Shown here piece by piece: positions 1 through 8,176 of a stretch of 64,000 bases of DNA. This stretch comes from Schaalia georgiae DSM 6843 (GTDB lineage Bacteria; Actinomycetota; Actinomycetes; Actinomycetales; Actinomycetaceae), in NCBI RefSeq assembly GCF_000429245.1, contig NZ_AUBM01000007.1, positions 275,082-339,081 of the forward strand, in the 5' to 3' direction. The first letter of the stretch is position 1. Each line of letters opens with the position of its first letter. A program made the position numbers and the translations under genes. The notes below the pieces were generated by a model. That model ran no database searches. It saw only the letters and a program-made list of their open reading frames with translations, and was not told the origin of the DNA.

Positions 1-98
1 TCTTCAAGGCCGCTCACGCGGCCCGTCACATCCTCGAAATCCGGCTGGCCCTGGTTGTGCACCAGCACGTGCATCGCCCGGGCATCGATGGCCCCCAT
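1..98 (-). CDS. Hypothetical protein, N-terminal 32 residues, runs off the left edge
   Basis: An ATG at 98 on the minus strand follows a strong ribosome site (AAAGGGGGAG, a few bases upstream) and stays open to the window edge. The visible peptide begins MGAIDARAMHVLVHNQ and continues with no stop. I do not recognise the family from 32 residues. The good Shine-Dalgarno and the open frame are the only support. Everything beyond the first 32 codons lies outside the window. Confidence 0.4.
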   Translation of the reverse strand, partial: MGAIDARAMHVLVHNQGQPDFEDVTGRVSGLE

Positions 99-529
99 CT
101 CTCCCCCTTTGACGGTCGCGGTCCCATCACTCACGCTAGCGGACGGCCCGCCCACCCGGTAGGTTGCTGGGAATCCTCCCACCGGCGCCGATTCACTCGG
201 CCAGAGCTCTGCGCGGCCCGCCTCGTCCGCTCCCCTCGCCCCCTAAGAGGCGAATCGAAGCCATCGACGGGAGCTTGGACCACCCGACGGACACCTCCCC
301 CGAGGTCCGCAACCGAATCTGCTACCGGATCCGGAGCATCCTTGAAACCATCGGTCCCGCACACCACCTACACCGTAAAGCGCGAAGAACCGGCAAACGC
401 GCACGAGGCCTAATCGCCAGCCCGGGTTTCTCACCGAGAATCTGCGGGTCGCAGCCGCAATTGCCCGAGGCAGTGGTCGAGCCGCGCCCTCGCACGACCC
501 GACCACTGCCTCACGACAGCTCGCACTCC
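99..529. other. Intergenic region without a convincing gene
   Basis: Short open frames exist on both strands here but none has a ribosome site with sensible composition. The recognisable structures are the 13-bp inverted repeat at 467-512 and the copy of a 27-bp repeat inside it. Confidence 0.5.
467..512. repeat. 13-bp perfect inverted repeat downstream of vapC
   Basis: GAGGCAGTGGTCG at 467-479 is mirrored exactly by CGACCACTGCCTC at 500-512, with a 20-nt loop. It lies just past the vapC stop and could fold as a transcript-end hairpin. The right arm plus part of the loop (486-512) recurs at 1198-1224 on the other side of the toxin-antitoxin pair, so it may also be the edge of a mobile or duplicated segment. 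Confidence 0.6.
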
Positions 530-901
530 TTAGTCAAGATCCGCCAACACGCCCACGTCGCTGGCAGCGTGACGCAAGCGCTTATCGCGCGTCCATAGCG
601 ATACCCCGGGGGTGACGATGGCACTCGCTAAAAGCGCTGCATCAACAGCGCTGAGCCCCCTGCCCCACAGACGCCGCTCTTCGACGAGATGACGCACCCC
701 CTGGTCATCAACGTTGCGAACGATCATCAAGCGTTCTAACGCCTTCAGGAAGATCGACCGGTCTTTCAGGTTGCCCAATGCCAGCTCAGTGATGACGCTC
801 TGGTGCACGCACACCTGATCACGTTCGAGCAGATCGACCAGGACTGGCTCAGTTGTGCGCAGGTGGTCGATCCACACGTTCGTGTCAACGAGGACTCTCA
901 T
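530..901 (-). CDS. vapC: VapC-type PIN-domain ribonuclease toxin
   Basis: This 123-residue protein is a PIN-domain endoribonuclease, the toxin half of a type II toxin-antitoxin pair. The acidic metal-binding set is visible: D6 in VDTNVWID, E39 in ITELALGN, D87 in SAVDAALLA, and D106 in WTRDKRL. Length and order match ordinary VapC proteins. Its ATG overlaps the vapB stop by four bases (ATGA), so the two are translated together. Family members cleave tRNA, rRNA or mRNA; the target of this one cannot be read from sequence. The active site looks intact. Confidence 0.9.
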   Translation of the reverse strand: MRVLVDTNVWIDHLRTTEPVLVDLLERDQVCVHQSVITELALGNLKDRSIFLKALERLMIVRNVDDQGVRHLVEERRLWGRGLSAVDAALLASAIVTPGVSLWTRDKRLRHAASDVGVLADLD

Positions 902-1092
902 GCGCGCGCCCGGCTCCGCGGCGCAGCCTCCGCTCCCGGATCACTGCCGCCGAGCACAGCTAGCTGACGGCCGCTCTCGATACGGACGAGAAGCTCCACC
1001 GCGTCTCGGATCAAAGCGGACCGTTCTCTGATCCCAGTGAGCTCCTCGGCGCGGGCGAGCAGGTCATCATCGAGTGTCACAGTCGTTCTCAT
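898..1092 (-). CDS. vapB: VapB-type ribbon-helix-helix antitoxin
   Basis: A 64-residue antitoxin. The N-terminus MRTTVTLDDDLLARA is the beta strand and first helix of a ribbon-helix-helix DNA-binding fold, which binds its own promoter; the C-terminal half would wrap the toxin. I chose the ATG at 1092 because GGAGG sits six bases before it and because longer in-frame starts would run through the promoter repeats. The stop overlaps the vapC start. A 12-bp direct repeat just upstream (1102-1127) is the likely operator. Confidence 0.85.
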   Translation of the reverse strand: MRTTVTLDDDLLARAEELTGIRERSALIRDAVELLVRIESGRQLAVLGGSDPGAEAAPRSRARA

Positions 1093-1101
1093 GCTTACCT
1101 C

Positions 1102-1127
1102 CATCACCAGCATAACATCACCAGCAT
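1102..1127 (-). promoter_or_regulatory. Probable vapBC operator: tandem 12-bp repeat
   Basis: CATCACCAGCAT occurs twice (1102-1113 and 1116-1127, offset 14) immediately upstream of the vapB ribosome site. Read on the minus strand the repeats surround a TATGCT/TGTTAT stretch that could be a -10 element. Tandem sites over the promoter are what a self-repressing RHH antitoxin would use. Binding is inferred. Confidence 0.45.
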
Positions 1128-1197
1128 CATCATTTGATTCACATTGTGATGCGACTTCGCTTCGCGAGCTCCACTCCCAACAGGAAAGCCGGGCCAT

Positions 1198-1224
1198 GCC
1201 CTCGCACGACCCGGCCGCTGCCTC
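1198..1224. repeat. 27-bp direct repeat, partner of 486-512
   Basis: 1198-1224 and 486-512 agree at 25 of 27 positions, in the same orientation, and bracket the vapBC pair at a distance of 712 bp. The arrangement suggests insertion or deletion of the toxin-antitoxin cassette between repeats. No transposase is present. Confidence 0.65.
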
Positions 1225-1226
1225 TT

Positions 1227-1808
1227 TCAGGAATTGGACTCTCGTGCCACAAGCCACTCGTTCGATTTCCGACAGACCGTCCGCAACTGCGGGTGCTCTC
1301 GCACGATCTGGCGCTGCCGCTCCGCCGACAGCCCAAGCTCGAGCAAGATGTTGAGGATCACGACCGCGGTTGTGGCCCCGACAATGGCATCCAACTCATC
1401 GATGGAATGGTTGGGCGTCCTGCCCTCGTGTGCGAGGTCGTTGCGGGCACACGCCGTCCGCTTCGCCCAATGATCGACGTCTGGCACGAACTGCATGATC
1501 GCTTCCTGATTGGGGCGAGCGGCTAGGGCGAGAAGCCGGTCCCGAAGCGTCGGAGTGTTTCTGATCGCCGCCTTGAACCTGCCTCGGTGCTCTTCGGGCA
1601 CCTGGTCGAGCATGGCGTTACGGATCGCCTTGAACTCCGCCTCGGGGATTGGTTTCTCATCGATGTCGAGGCCTCGGTGCAGCACTTCGGCAGCACCCAC
1701 TGCCATCAGGAGGTTGTTCTCAACGAAGCGAGCCGACGCGTAGCGCAGACCCAGGATCATGTTGGTCGCTGCCCGCAATCGATCATGCGCCTCGCACCAG
1801 CGTGGCAA
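1227..1808 (-). CDS. HEPN-domain ribonuclease part of the ApeA-like gene
   Basis: A frame of 193 codons that begins only two codons after the TAG, in the same frame; the first possible start is a TTG at 1808. Residues 122-127 read RNDLAH, the R-x4-H signature of HEPN ribonucleases, set in a long helix and followed by two more predicted helices. ApeA family HEPN domains cleave tRNA or other RNA after phage sensing. No good ribosome site precedes the TTG, so independent translation is doubtful. Confidence 0.55.
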   Translation of the reverse strand: MPRWCEAHDRLRAATNMILGLRYASARFVENNLLMAVGAAEVLHRGLDIDEKPIPEAEFKAIRNAMLDQVPEEHRGRFKAAIRNTPTLRDRLLALAARPNQEAIMQFVPDVDHWAKRTACARNDLAHEGRTPNHSIDELDAIVGATTAVVILNILLELGLSAERQRQIVREHPQLRTVCRKSNEWLVARESNS

Positions 1809-1814
1809 GACTTC

Positions 1815-2711
1815 CTAAAACGGGAGCTCCTCACAGGTGAAGAACACCCGATCAGGGTCAACACCCTTCTCGTCGTGCTTACCGGGCGCTACGGGAGAGT
1901 AGAGCACGTTGGCGGACCGGCGCGGCCGAGGCTGGTCATTCGGCAGGACCGACTCTGTTCCGGCAACCTCCAGCCGGAGCCAGAGCACGCCAGCAGCACG
2001 GTGCGTCGCCAGCGCAATCAAATCCTGTATCAGGCTTGCTTCCTTCAGCGCGACATTCAGGGCGAACGGCTCGTCTCGGCAGACGCGAATGTGAACAGTG
2101 TCGCGCATGCGCCCGACCATCCCGCCCTTGCGCCGGTCAAAAAATGGCAGGGTGTGAGTGCGCACAAGGCTATACTCTGCGCCACCAACTAACACCGTCT
2201 GCGTCCCGATCGGCTCTACTGAGACCGCCCCGGTCCCATCGAGCTTGCCATCACGAGAGCCGAGGGAGGCTGAGAAGACAGACGATGCAGACCAGAGCGC
2301 CAAGTCTTCGACCGAGACCTCAGCCGCCGCGAACGCCGCGTCGCCTTCTCCGCTGACGTGTGCGCCGATGACCGCTATCGTCGCACTCACGGTCTGCAGG
2401 TCGGGACTCTCCACCCGCGCGAACATGGTCCGTTCGCTCCTAGTGGGAACACAGCCTAGGAGTGTGACCTCACGCTGCTCGGCCACCCCGTGAATAACGT
2501 CCCACGTCCTGGTGCCCTCGAGTTCATCCATAACTCCAGGGGCGAGAGTCGAAAAGATGCGGTCCTCGAACGCCCCGATCAGCGAGAGCGAGGATCTTCC
2601 TTCGCCGTCATACCGCAAGATGCCTGGGATCTGCTTGCCAGGCTCATCCGGCAGCCACCACAGGCCAGCCAATTCGACGGCCTCATCGAGATTCAAAGGA
2701 TTGTTGGCCAT
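1815..2711 (-). CDS. ApeA-like N-terminal domain protein (5' part of the split gene)
   Basis: This 298-residue open frame starts at an ATG (2711) with AGGAG five bases upstream. Residues about 15-50 (GLWWLPDEPGKQIPGILRYD, then SLSLIGAF) match what I know of the N-terminal domain of ApeA-type abortive-infection proteins, where a W-P and an IPG-L motif precede a beta-rich sensor region. It ends at TAG 1817-1815 just where the HEPN domain should begin. On its own it would be a sensor without an effector. Family assignment is from pattern recall. Confidence 0.6.
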   Translation of the reverse strand: MANNPLNLDEAVELAGLWWLPDEPGKQIPGILRYDGEGRSSLSLIGAFEDRIFSTLAPGVMDELEGTRTWDVIHGVAEQREVTLLGCVPTRSERTMFARVESPDLQTVSATIAVIGAHVSGEGDAAFAAAEVSVEDLALWSASSVFSASLGSRDGKLDGTGAVSVEPIGTQTVLVGGAEYSLVRTHTLPFFDRRKGGMVGRMRDTVHIRVCRDEPFALNVALKEASLIQDLIALATHRAAGVLWLRLEVAGTESVLPNDQPRPRRSANVLYSPVAPGKHDEKGVDPDRVFFTCEELPF

Positions 2712-2731
2712 CGCTCTCCTATGACGACTAC

Positions 2732-3814
2732 TCAGACATTGAACCGGAACTCCACCACGTCCCCGTCCTGCATGACGTAGTCCTTGCCCTCCATGCGGAC
2801 CCGGCCGTGGGCGCGCGCCTCGGCGATGGAGCCCAGGGAGACCAGGTCCTCGTAGGAGACGATCTCGGCCTTGATGAAGCCCTTCTCGAAGTCCGTGTGG
2901 ATGACGCCGGCGGCTTTGGGGGCGGTGTCGCCCTTGTGGATGGTCCAGGCGCGCGACTCCTTCTCGCCGGCCGTGAGGAAGGTCTGCAAGCCCAGGGTGT
3001 CGAAGCCGACGCGGGCCAGCTGGTCCAGGCCCGACTCGTCCTGGCCGGACTCGGCCAGCATCTCGCGGGCGTCCGCCTCGTCGAGCTCCACCAGCTCCGC
3101 CTCGAACTGCGCGTCCAGGAAGACCGCCTCCGCGGGGGCCACCAGGGCGCGCAGCTCGTCCTTGCGGGCCTCGTCCTCCATGCCATCGGCGTCCATGTTG
3201 AACACGAAGATGAAGGGCTTGGTCGTCATCAACTGGAAGGACGCGAGCGCCTCCTGGTCCAGGTCCGCGCCCGCTGGGCCGCTGAGCAGTTCGCCCTTCT
3301 CCAGGACCGCCAGCGCCGCCCGCGCCGTTTCGAGGACGACGGGCTCGGTCTTCTTGCCGCGCACTTCCTTCTCCAAGCGGGGGATCTGCTTCTCCAGCGT
3401 TTGCATGTCCGCCAGAACCAGTTCCGTCTGGATCGTCTCAATGTCCGAGGCGGGGTCCACTTTCCCGTCCACGTGCATCACGTCGGGGTCGTTGAAGGCG
3501 CGGGTGACCTGGCAGATGGCGTCCGCCTCGCGGATGTTCGCGAGGAACTGGTTGCCCAGCCCCTCCCCCTCCGAGGCGCCGCGCACGATGCCGGCGATGT
3601 CGACGAAGGACACGGTGGCGTGCACGGTCCGCTGCGAGTGGAACATCTGGGCCAGCGTGTCCAGGCGCGGGTCGGGCAGGGGGACCACTCCCACGTTCGG
3701 TTCGATGGTGGCGAACGGGTAGTTCGCGGCGAGCACCGTCGCGCGCGTCAGGGCGTTGAACAGGGTCGACTTGCCGACGTTGGGCAGTCCGGCGATACCA
3801 ATCGTAAGAGACAC
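2732..3814 (-). CDS. ychF: Ribosome-associated ATPase YchF (Obg-like ATPase)
   Basis: A 360-residue P-loop protein of the YchF/OLA1 family, cytosolic and ribosome-binding, linked to translation quality control and oxidative stress. The Walker A is GLPNVGKS (residues 9-16); the nucleotide-specificity position reads NMDAD, where classical GTPases have NKxD, consistent with ATP use. A helical insertion follows the G3 region and a C-terminal TGS domain ends VVEFRFNV. The start is a GTG at 3814 after AGGATGAG. Full length compared with the bacterial family (about 360). The ApeA-like gene begins 21 bp after its stop. Confidence 0.97.
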   Translation of the reverse strand: MSLTIGIAGLPNVGKSTLFNALTRATVLAANYPFATIEPNVGVVPLPDPRLDTLAQMFHSQRTVHATVSFVDIAGIVRGASEGEGLGNQFLANIREADAICQVTRAFNDPDVMHVDGKVDPASDIETIQTELVLADMQTLEKQIPRLEKEVRGKKTEPVVLETARAALAVLEKGELLSGPAGADLDQEALASFQLMTTKPFIFVFNMDADGMEDEARKDELRALVAPAEAVFLDAQFEAELVELDEADAREMLAESGQDESGLDQLARVGFDTLGLQTFLTAGEKESRAWTIHKGDTAPKAAGVIHTDFEKGFIKAEIVSYEDLVSLGSIAEARAHGRVRMEGKDYVMQDGDVVEFRFNV

Positions 3815-4055
3815 GGTCTCATCCTAACCGACCCCCCGCGCACCTGGGCCCGACCCACGGGCCCGTCCGCACCGATGCCCAGTTCGCCGGCGCCCCCGCG
3901 CCTGGGCCAGGCGCGGCCGACCGTGTTCCTGGCCGCCGGAACCGGGGTGGGCGCGTGGACGCCCGGCCCCACGCGGACGACACCGACCGCCACGAGAGGC
4001 GCTATTCAACCCCGCCGCCGTTTCCCCAGAACGCGGCTTGCCCCGGCTCCGCGCA

Positions 4056-5369
4056 TCACCCGTACAAGCTGTGGAACGCGAGCTTCTCGAAAGAGCCGAA
4101 GACGACGCGCAACCCGAGGAACGTGTTGATCGCGAGCCCGCGGTCCCCGATCCGGAAGAACCGCGAGAATCCGAAACTGCTTGATGTCCATCCCGCGAAG
4201 GGGCTCCCGTACACGTCCTGGAACTCCCGGCTCAGCTGCCAGGCGGCGGCCGCCAGCTGTTGCTCGTCCGTCCGCGCGTGCTCTTCGGCGGGGGACACAA
4301 CGATCTCCCAATCACTGGAGACCCGGCCCGTCACGGCGGCCCAGTCCCGCCCGACCAGTGCCTCGTCGTTGAGGTAGGTGCCCGGAACCGCCCCCAGTTC
4401 CATGAGGACACGGTCCATCCGCGCGCCCGCCGACCACTGCTGGACAATGTCGCGCAGTTGGCCCAACGAGAGCCCCCACCGCATCGGGAGGACCGTGCGC
4501 CCCGCCCGGCGATGGGCGCGGGGAGCCGTTTCCTTTTCCGGTTCTGCGAGGCGGGCGCGCAAATCCGCGAACGTCAGGGCGGGCCTGCGGTTGTCGTCGG
4601 TGTCCGGGCGTATCCCCTCGTCGTTGTTCTCTTCTATCATCTCGATCTCCCTGAGCACGTCTTCGGGCTCACTGCCGTCGAGGGTGATCGGACCGGCGTC
4701 GAATCCACTGCTCTCAAGCATCGGCACCTTTTTAAGGGGCGCACCGCCTGCGAGCCCGGCGAGGACCGCCCCCATCCCCTGCGTGCGCCCCGGCGGGAAG
4801 ACGACGCACTCGCCCGTCGCCGCACTGGATATTTCGATCCCCTCGTGGGTGGCGCGCAGGGTGACGGCGCCCAGCCCGCTCACCGACATGTCCCACCGGT
4901 AGACCACCTCCCGGCGCCATTGGGGAGGCATCAGTTCCAGGTCTTGGGGCAGCGTGTTGAAAACCGGGTCGAATTCTATGTCGAAGTAATCCCAGTTGTA
5001 TCCGACCAGGCCGCATTGCCGCCACCAGTCGAAGACAGATGTCGTGCGCTCGCCGAGCACCATGGACCACCGGAACGGCTTATCATCGGCCATCCCCCAC
5101 TTGAAGGCGTGGTACTCGTCCTTCTCGGTGTACTCGCTGTTGAAGAAGTGCACGGCCAGCGTCAGCCTGCCCCGAAACCTGTGGGGGGCGACCACGACCG
5201 TGTGCTCCCCCAGCCTCCACCGCACCCACATCCCGTTGCCGGTCACGACCGGGACAGCGGGCGCGAGCAACTCGGCCGTGTCCAGGATGAACTGATGGAC
5301 CTCGGACAGCGCCAGGTCACGGCCCGCGAGCGCGGCAACGCGGTCACTGAGTTCTTCAATGGGATCCAT
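4056..5369 (-). CDS. Uncharacterised 437-residue protein
   Basis: I do not recognise this family. The ATG at 5369 has AAGGAG six bases upstream, better than any earlier in-frame start. The protein has no signal peptide or membrane segment. Residues 1-230 are rich in aromatic beta segments (WMADDKPFRW, DWWRQCGLVGYNWDYF); residues 235-300 form an acidic linker (EEDV, EEEN, DTDDN patterns); the last 150 residues form a second domain ending FRIGDRGLAINTFLGLRVVFG. The aromatic-rich small-domain layout recalls immunity or sensor proteins, but that is only an impression. Confidence 0.75.
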   Translation of the reverse strand: MDPIEELSDRVAALAGRDLALSEVHQFILDTAELLAPAVPVVTGNGMWVRWRLGEHTVVVAPHRFRGRLTLAVHFFNSEYTEKDEYHAFKWGMADDKPFRWSMVLGERTTSVFDWWRQCGLVGYNWDYFDIEFDPVFNTLPQDLELMPPQWRREVVYRWDMSVSGLGAVTLRATHEGIEISSAATGECVVFPPGRTQGMGAVLAGLAGGAPLKKVPMLESSGFDAGPITLDGSEPEDVLREIEMIEENNDEGIRPDTDDNRRPALTFADLRARLAEPEKETAPRAHRRAGRTVLPMRWGLSLGQLRDIVQQWSAGARMDRVLMELGAVPGTYLNDEALVGRDWAAVTGRVSSDWEIVVSPAEEHARTDEQQLAAAAWQLSREFQDVYGSPFAGWTSSSFGFSRFFRIGDRGLAINTFLGLRVVFGSFEKLAFHSLYG

Positions 5370-5534
5370 GACGGGCTCCTTAGCCGTTCTCTCAAACCGG
5401 TACCAGCGCGCACCTCGACCCCTGGGATCCGTGCGCCCCATGCGTCTTCCATGCTACCCGCAGAGCAGTGCTCCCTTCGCGGATTCAGCCCCACAACCAG
5501 CAGCACCCGGGCGCCCCGCCCGCCTGGTACCTGA

Positions 5535-6581
5535 TCACCAATCGCGTGGAACAGGTCCCGTCCCGACCGCGGACCTCCACGCCTGGGCGACTGGATCAGC
5601 ACGGACATGGATGCGCCGTGCCTCGTTGCCCGAGTCGGGTTCGGGCACCCACGGCCTCCCCCGGCCGGTCCCGACCAGGCCGCCGTCTTCGAGCACGTCC
5701 GCGATGCGGTCGCGCAACCCAGCGAAGTCCTCGAAGTCCTGCCACAGGACGCGTTCAATCTGCCAGCCCTCCGCTTCGACGAGGCGTTGCCTGTCCTGCT
5801 GGTGGCGAACGGCCCGGTTGAACTCCTGGGTGTTCGTCCCCATCTTCCCCGTCCCGTCGAACTCCCACGCCTTCCTCTGCCCGGGGACTGCCGCGTCGAG
5901 GAAGAACTCCCGGCCCCCGCGCGTCCTCACCGGCACCTGGGTGGCGGGGGCCTCGTGGGACGTGGCGGTGAGCACGTAGAGGAGCGCCGCCTCGCCCACC
6001 GACTCGCACCCGGCGTCCGCCGCGAGGACGACCCGCCTCGCGCGACCCATCCCGTAAGCGCCCGCGTCCTCGCCCTGGGCCACGAGTTCCAGCAGGATCC
6101 GGCGGGCCTCCTCCTCCCGGACACGCGATCCGGCCAAATCCCGGCGGTCGAAGCGCGACAGCCGGCGGAGCGCCATCGACACCGCAACGAAAGCCTCAAG
6201 CGGTGGGCGCATCGCGGCGATCAGCACACTCGTCGTCCAAAGGTCCTCCGCTGGCAGGCCGCGCACGTTCCCGACTCCGCGCAGCGGGTGCTTCCTGGTG
6301 ACACGGCGCACACGAACCCTGGGCACACATTGGTCACCGACGTCGACGCGCGGGAACCACGAGGCCGTGTACGCCCGCCCACTGGTGAACTCCACGTCAG
6401 GATTGGAGATCCACTGGGGGACGCCGTGGATGGCGAGCGCGCTCTCACCACAGAACACGACGCTTTGCCGGATCTGCTCGTGCGCCACTGCGATCCGGGC
6501 CAGTGCCACGTCCTGCCACCGTTTCCATAGCGGGATCCCGCCCGGATCACTCAAAGCAGCACCCCGGCGCAAACGGCGCAC
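5535..6581 (-). CDS. DUF559-like protein with PD-(D/E)XK nuclease fold
   Basis: A 348-residue protein. Residues 40-110 (FCGESALAIHGVP) resemble the AbiEi-like N-terminal module common in actinobacterial DUF559 proteins. Residues 190-245 carry the Vsr-like nuclease pattern: ESxGE (E193/E197), FFLDAAV (D229) and WEFDG (E240, D242), a plausible metal site. The start is uncertain: GTG at 6581 has no strong ribosome site and a TTG at 6554 is possible. Proteins of this type are widespread in actinobacterial chromosomes, often single-gene and of unknown role; a nuclease activity is inferred from fold. Confidence 0.65.
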   Translation of the reverse strand: MRRLRRGAALSDPGGIPLWKRWQDVALARIAVAHEQIRQSVVFCGESALAIHGVPQWISNPDVEFTSGRAYTASWFPRVDVGDQCVPRVRVRRVTRKHPLRGVGNVRGLPAEDLWTTSVLIAAMRPPLEAFVAVSMALRRLSRFDRRDLAGSRVREEEARRILLELVAQGEDAGAYGMGRARRVVLAADAGCESVGEAALLYVLTATSHEAPATQVPVRTRGGREFFLDAAVPGQRKAWEFDGTGKMGTNTQEFNRAVRHQQDRQRLVEAEGWQIERVLWQDFEDFAGLRDRIADVLEDGGLVGTGRGRPWVPEPDSGNEARRIHVRADPVAQAWRSAVGTGPVPRDW

Positions 6582-6607
6582 TTTTCAATACAGAACTCCG
6601 CATGAAC

Positions 6608-6658
6608 GCGCTTTCGGAAGAGCACACGGCACCCCCTTCCCAGCATTACCGAAAGCGC
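6608..6658. repeat. 10-bp inverted repeat in the ispH / DUF559 gap
   Basis: GCGCTTTCGG (6608-6617) and CCGAAAGCGC (6649-6658) are exact complements 31 nt apart, just upstream of the DUF559-like gene and 186 bp past the ispH stop. It could be an operator or hairpin. The 6582-6843 gap holds no gene. Confidence 0.4.
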
Positions 6659-6843
6659 CAGCCCAGCGGAGCCCCGCGCGGGCCAAAACACCCCGGGGGA
6701 AGAATGCGTTCCACACCCAGCAACGCCCAGACCCCGGTCCCCGCGCGCCCGGGATGCGCCGCTGACGACTGACGGACTGTCAGATGTAGGACCCCGGCCC
6801 CGCGCGCCGCCCCCTGGAGGCCCCCGCCCTCAGCCTCCCGGCC

Positions 6844-7914
6844 TCACCTGGTGTGGTCGGGCAGAACCTCCCTGGGGGCGTGGGGGCGCGCGGGCGCCAT
6901 GCCCGCGGCCTTGAGGTCGGCGCGCAGGTCGCGCGGCAGGGCGAAGGTGGTGGACTCGGTCTCGGTCCGCACGACCTCCACGGTCGGGAACCCGTGGGCC
7001 TGCAACCATTCGATGACATCGCGCACCAGGATCTCCGGGACTGACGCGCCCGAGGTGAGCCCCACGGTGGCGGCGCCGGCGAACCATTCGCCGCGCAGTT
7101 CCTCGGCCTTGTCGATGCGGTGGGCGGAGGGCACGCCGGATTCCAGGGCGACGTCGACCAGGCGCACCGAGTTGGACGAGTTCGCTGATCCCACGACCAC
7201 CATGACATCGACTTTCGGGGCGATGGCTTTGACGGCGCCCTGCCGGTTCTGGGTGGCGTAGCAGATGTCGTCGGAGGGGGGGTCGATGAGGTTCGGGAAG
7301 CGCTGGCGCAGCCTGTCCACGGTGAGCCGCGTCTCGTCGACGGAGAGGGTGGTCTGCGAGATCCACACGACTCGGTCGGGGTCGCGCACCACCACGTCAT
7401 CGACCTCCTCGGGGGTTCCGACGACCTGGATGTGCCCGGGGGCCTCGCCGAACGTCCCTTCGACCTCCTCATGGCCCTGGTGGCCGACCAGGATGATGTC
7501 GTAGTCCTGTTTGGCGAAGCGCACGGCCTCGCGGTGGACTTTCGTGACCAGGGGGCAGGTCGCGTCGATGGTGGCGAGCCGCCGCACGCGGGCGGCCTCG
7601 TGGACCTCCGGGGAGACGCCGTGGGCGGAGAAGACGACGCGCGCGCCCTCGGGGACTTGGTCGGTTTCCTGCACGAAGACGGCCCCGCGTTTGGACAGGG
7701 ACTCGACGACGAACTTGTTGTGGACGATCTCCTTGCGCACGTAGACGGGGGCGCCATAGAGTTCGAGCGCTTTCTCGACGACGTCGACCGCGCGATCGAC
7801 TCCCGCGCAGTAGCCACGGGGCGCTGCCAGCAGGATGCGCCCACCTCCGCCGACCGCAGTCGTTTCAGGCAGTGAAGTGAGGGAGGTGGCGCGCAAATCG
7901 GGGGTTCCGTGCAT
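6844..7914 (-). CDS. ispH: 4-hydroxy-3-methylbut-2-enyl diphosphate reductase
   Basis: The last enzyme of the non-mevalonate (MEP) isoprenoid pathway; it reduces HMBPP to IPP and DMAPP with a 4Fe-4S cluster. The three cluster cysteines are visible: C36 in [11 protein letters not shown]120 in DATCPLV and C218 in DDICYATQN. Other family marks are [10 protein letters not shown], the SAHGV loop and the SxNSSNS substrate motif. 356 residues, slightly longer than E. coli IspH because of an N-terminal extension of about 25 residues. It stands alone, convergent with nothing, with xseA starting divergently at 8177. Product feeds uppS-type enzymes. Confidence 0.97.
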   Translation of the reverse strand: MHGTPDLRATSLTSLPETTAVGGGGRILLAAPRGYCAGVDRAVDVVEKALELYGAPVYVRKEIVHNKFVVESLSKRGAVFVQETDQVPEGARVVFSAHGVSPEVHEAARVRRLATIDATCPLVTKVHREAVRFAKQDYDIILVGHQGHEEVEGTFGEAPGHIQVVGTPEEVDDVVVRDPDRVVWISQTTLSVDETRLTVDRLRQRFPNLIDPPSDDICYATQNRQGAVKAIAPKVDVMVVVGSANSSNSVRLVDVALESGVPSAHRIDKAEELRGEWFAGAATVGLTSGASVPEILVRDVIEWLQAHGFPTVEVVRTETESTTFALPRDLRADLKAAGMAPARPHAPREVLPDHTR

Positions 7915-8055
7915 GCCACCACCCTAGCGGGGAGCACTCCCCGGCGCCCGCCGCCGGTCCCATCGCACAGCCCACGAGGCGGGGGCCGCCCCCACGCACC
8001 CACCGGCCCCACGACCGGCACGAACCGGCGGCGGACTGACGACGGGCAGTGCGGG

Positions 8056-8146
8056 CGGCACTCCGCGCCAGGCGCGGGCGGACAGGGCACGGCCGAGCGC
8101 ACACAACCCCGCCTCGCCGGCACTCCGCATCCGGCGCGGGCGGACA
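8056..8146. repeat. 29-nt direct repeat pair, offset 62 nt
   Basis: 8056-8084 and 8118-8146 agree at 26 of 29 positions, separated by 33 unrelated bases. The first copy contains a 7-bp dyad, CCGCGCC-A-GGCGCGG. The pair lies in the 262-bp divergent gap between ispH and xseA. Its geometry matches other pairs in this window at 9836, 51825, 52052 and 52291. Confidence 0.7.
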
Positions 8147-8176
8147 CGGCCGGCGCCGGTGTGGCATCCTGATCGG

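Larger units (their letters stand above)
1227..2711 (-). pseudogene. ApeA-like HEPN anti-phage gene interrupted by one in-frame TAG
   Basis: Read as one frame, this locus is 494 codons with a single TAG at 1817-1815. The part before the stop looks like the ApeA N-terminal domain; the part after carries a HEPN ribonuclease motif (RNDLAH). The reading frame does not shift: TTT TAG GAA GTC TTG continues directly into the second half. The expected ApeA length is about that of the joined product. A point change to TAG, a sequencing error, or low-level readthrough would all fit. The two halves are also listed separately below. Confidence 0.65.

Noticed and set aside
2807..4129. 440-codon open frame on the plus strand
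   Set aside because: It lies antisense to ychF, has no ribosome site and its composition (Val/Gly/Leu/Arg-rich) is the usual shadow of a high-GC gene.
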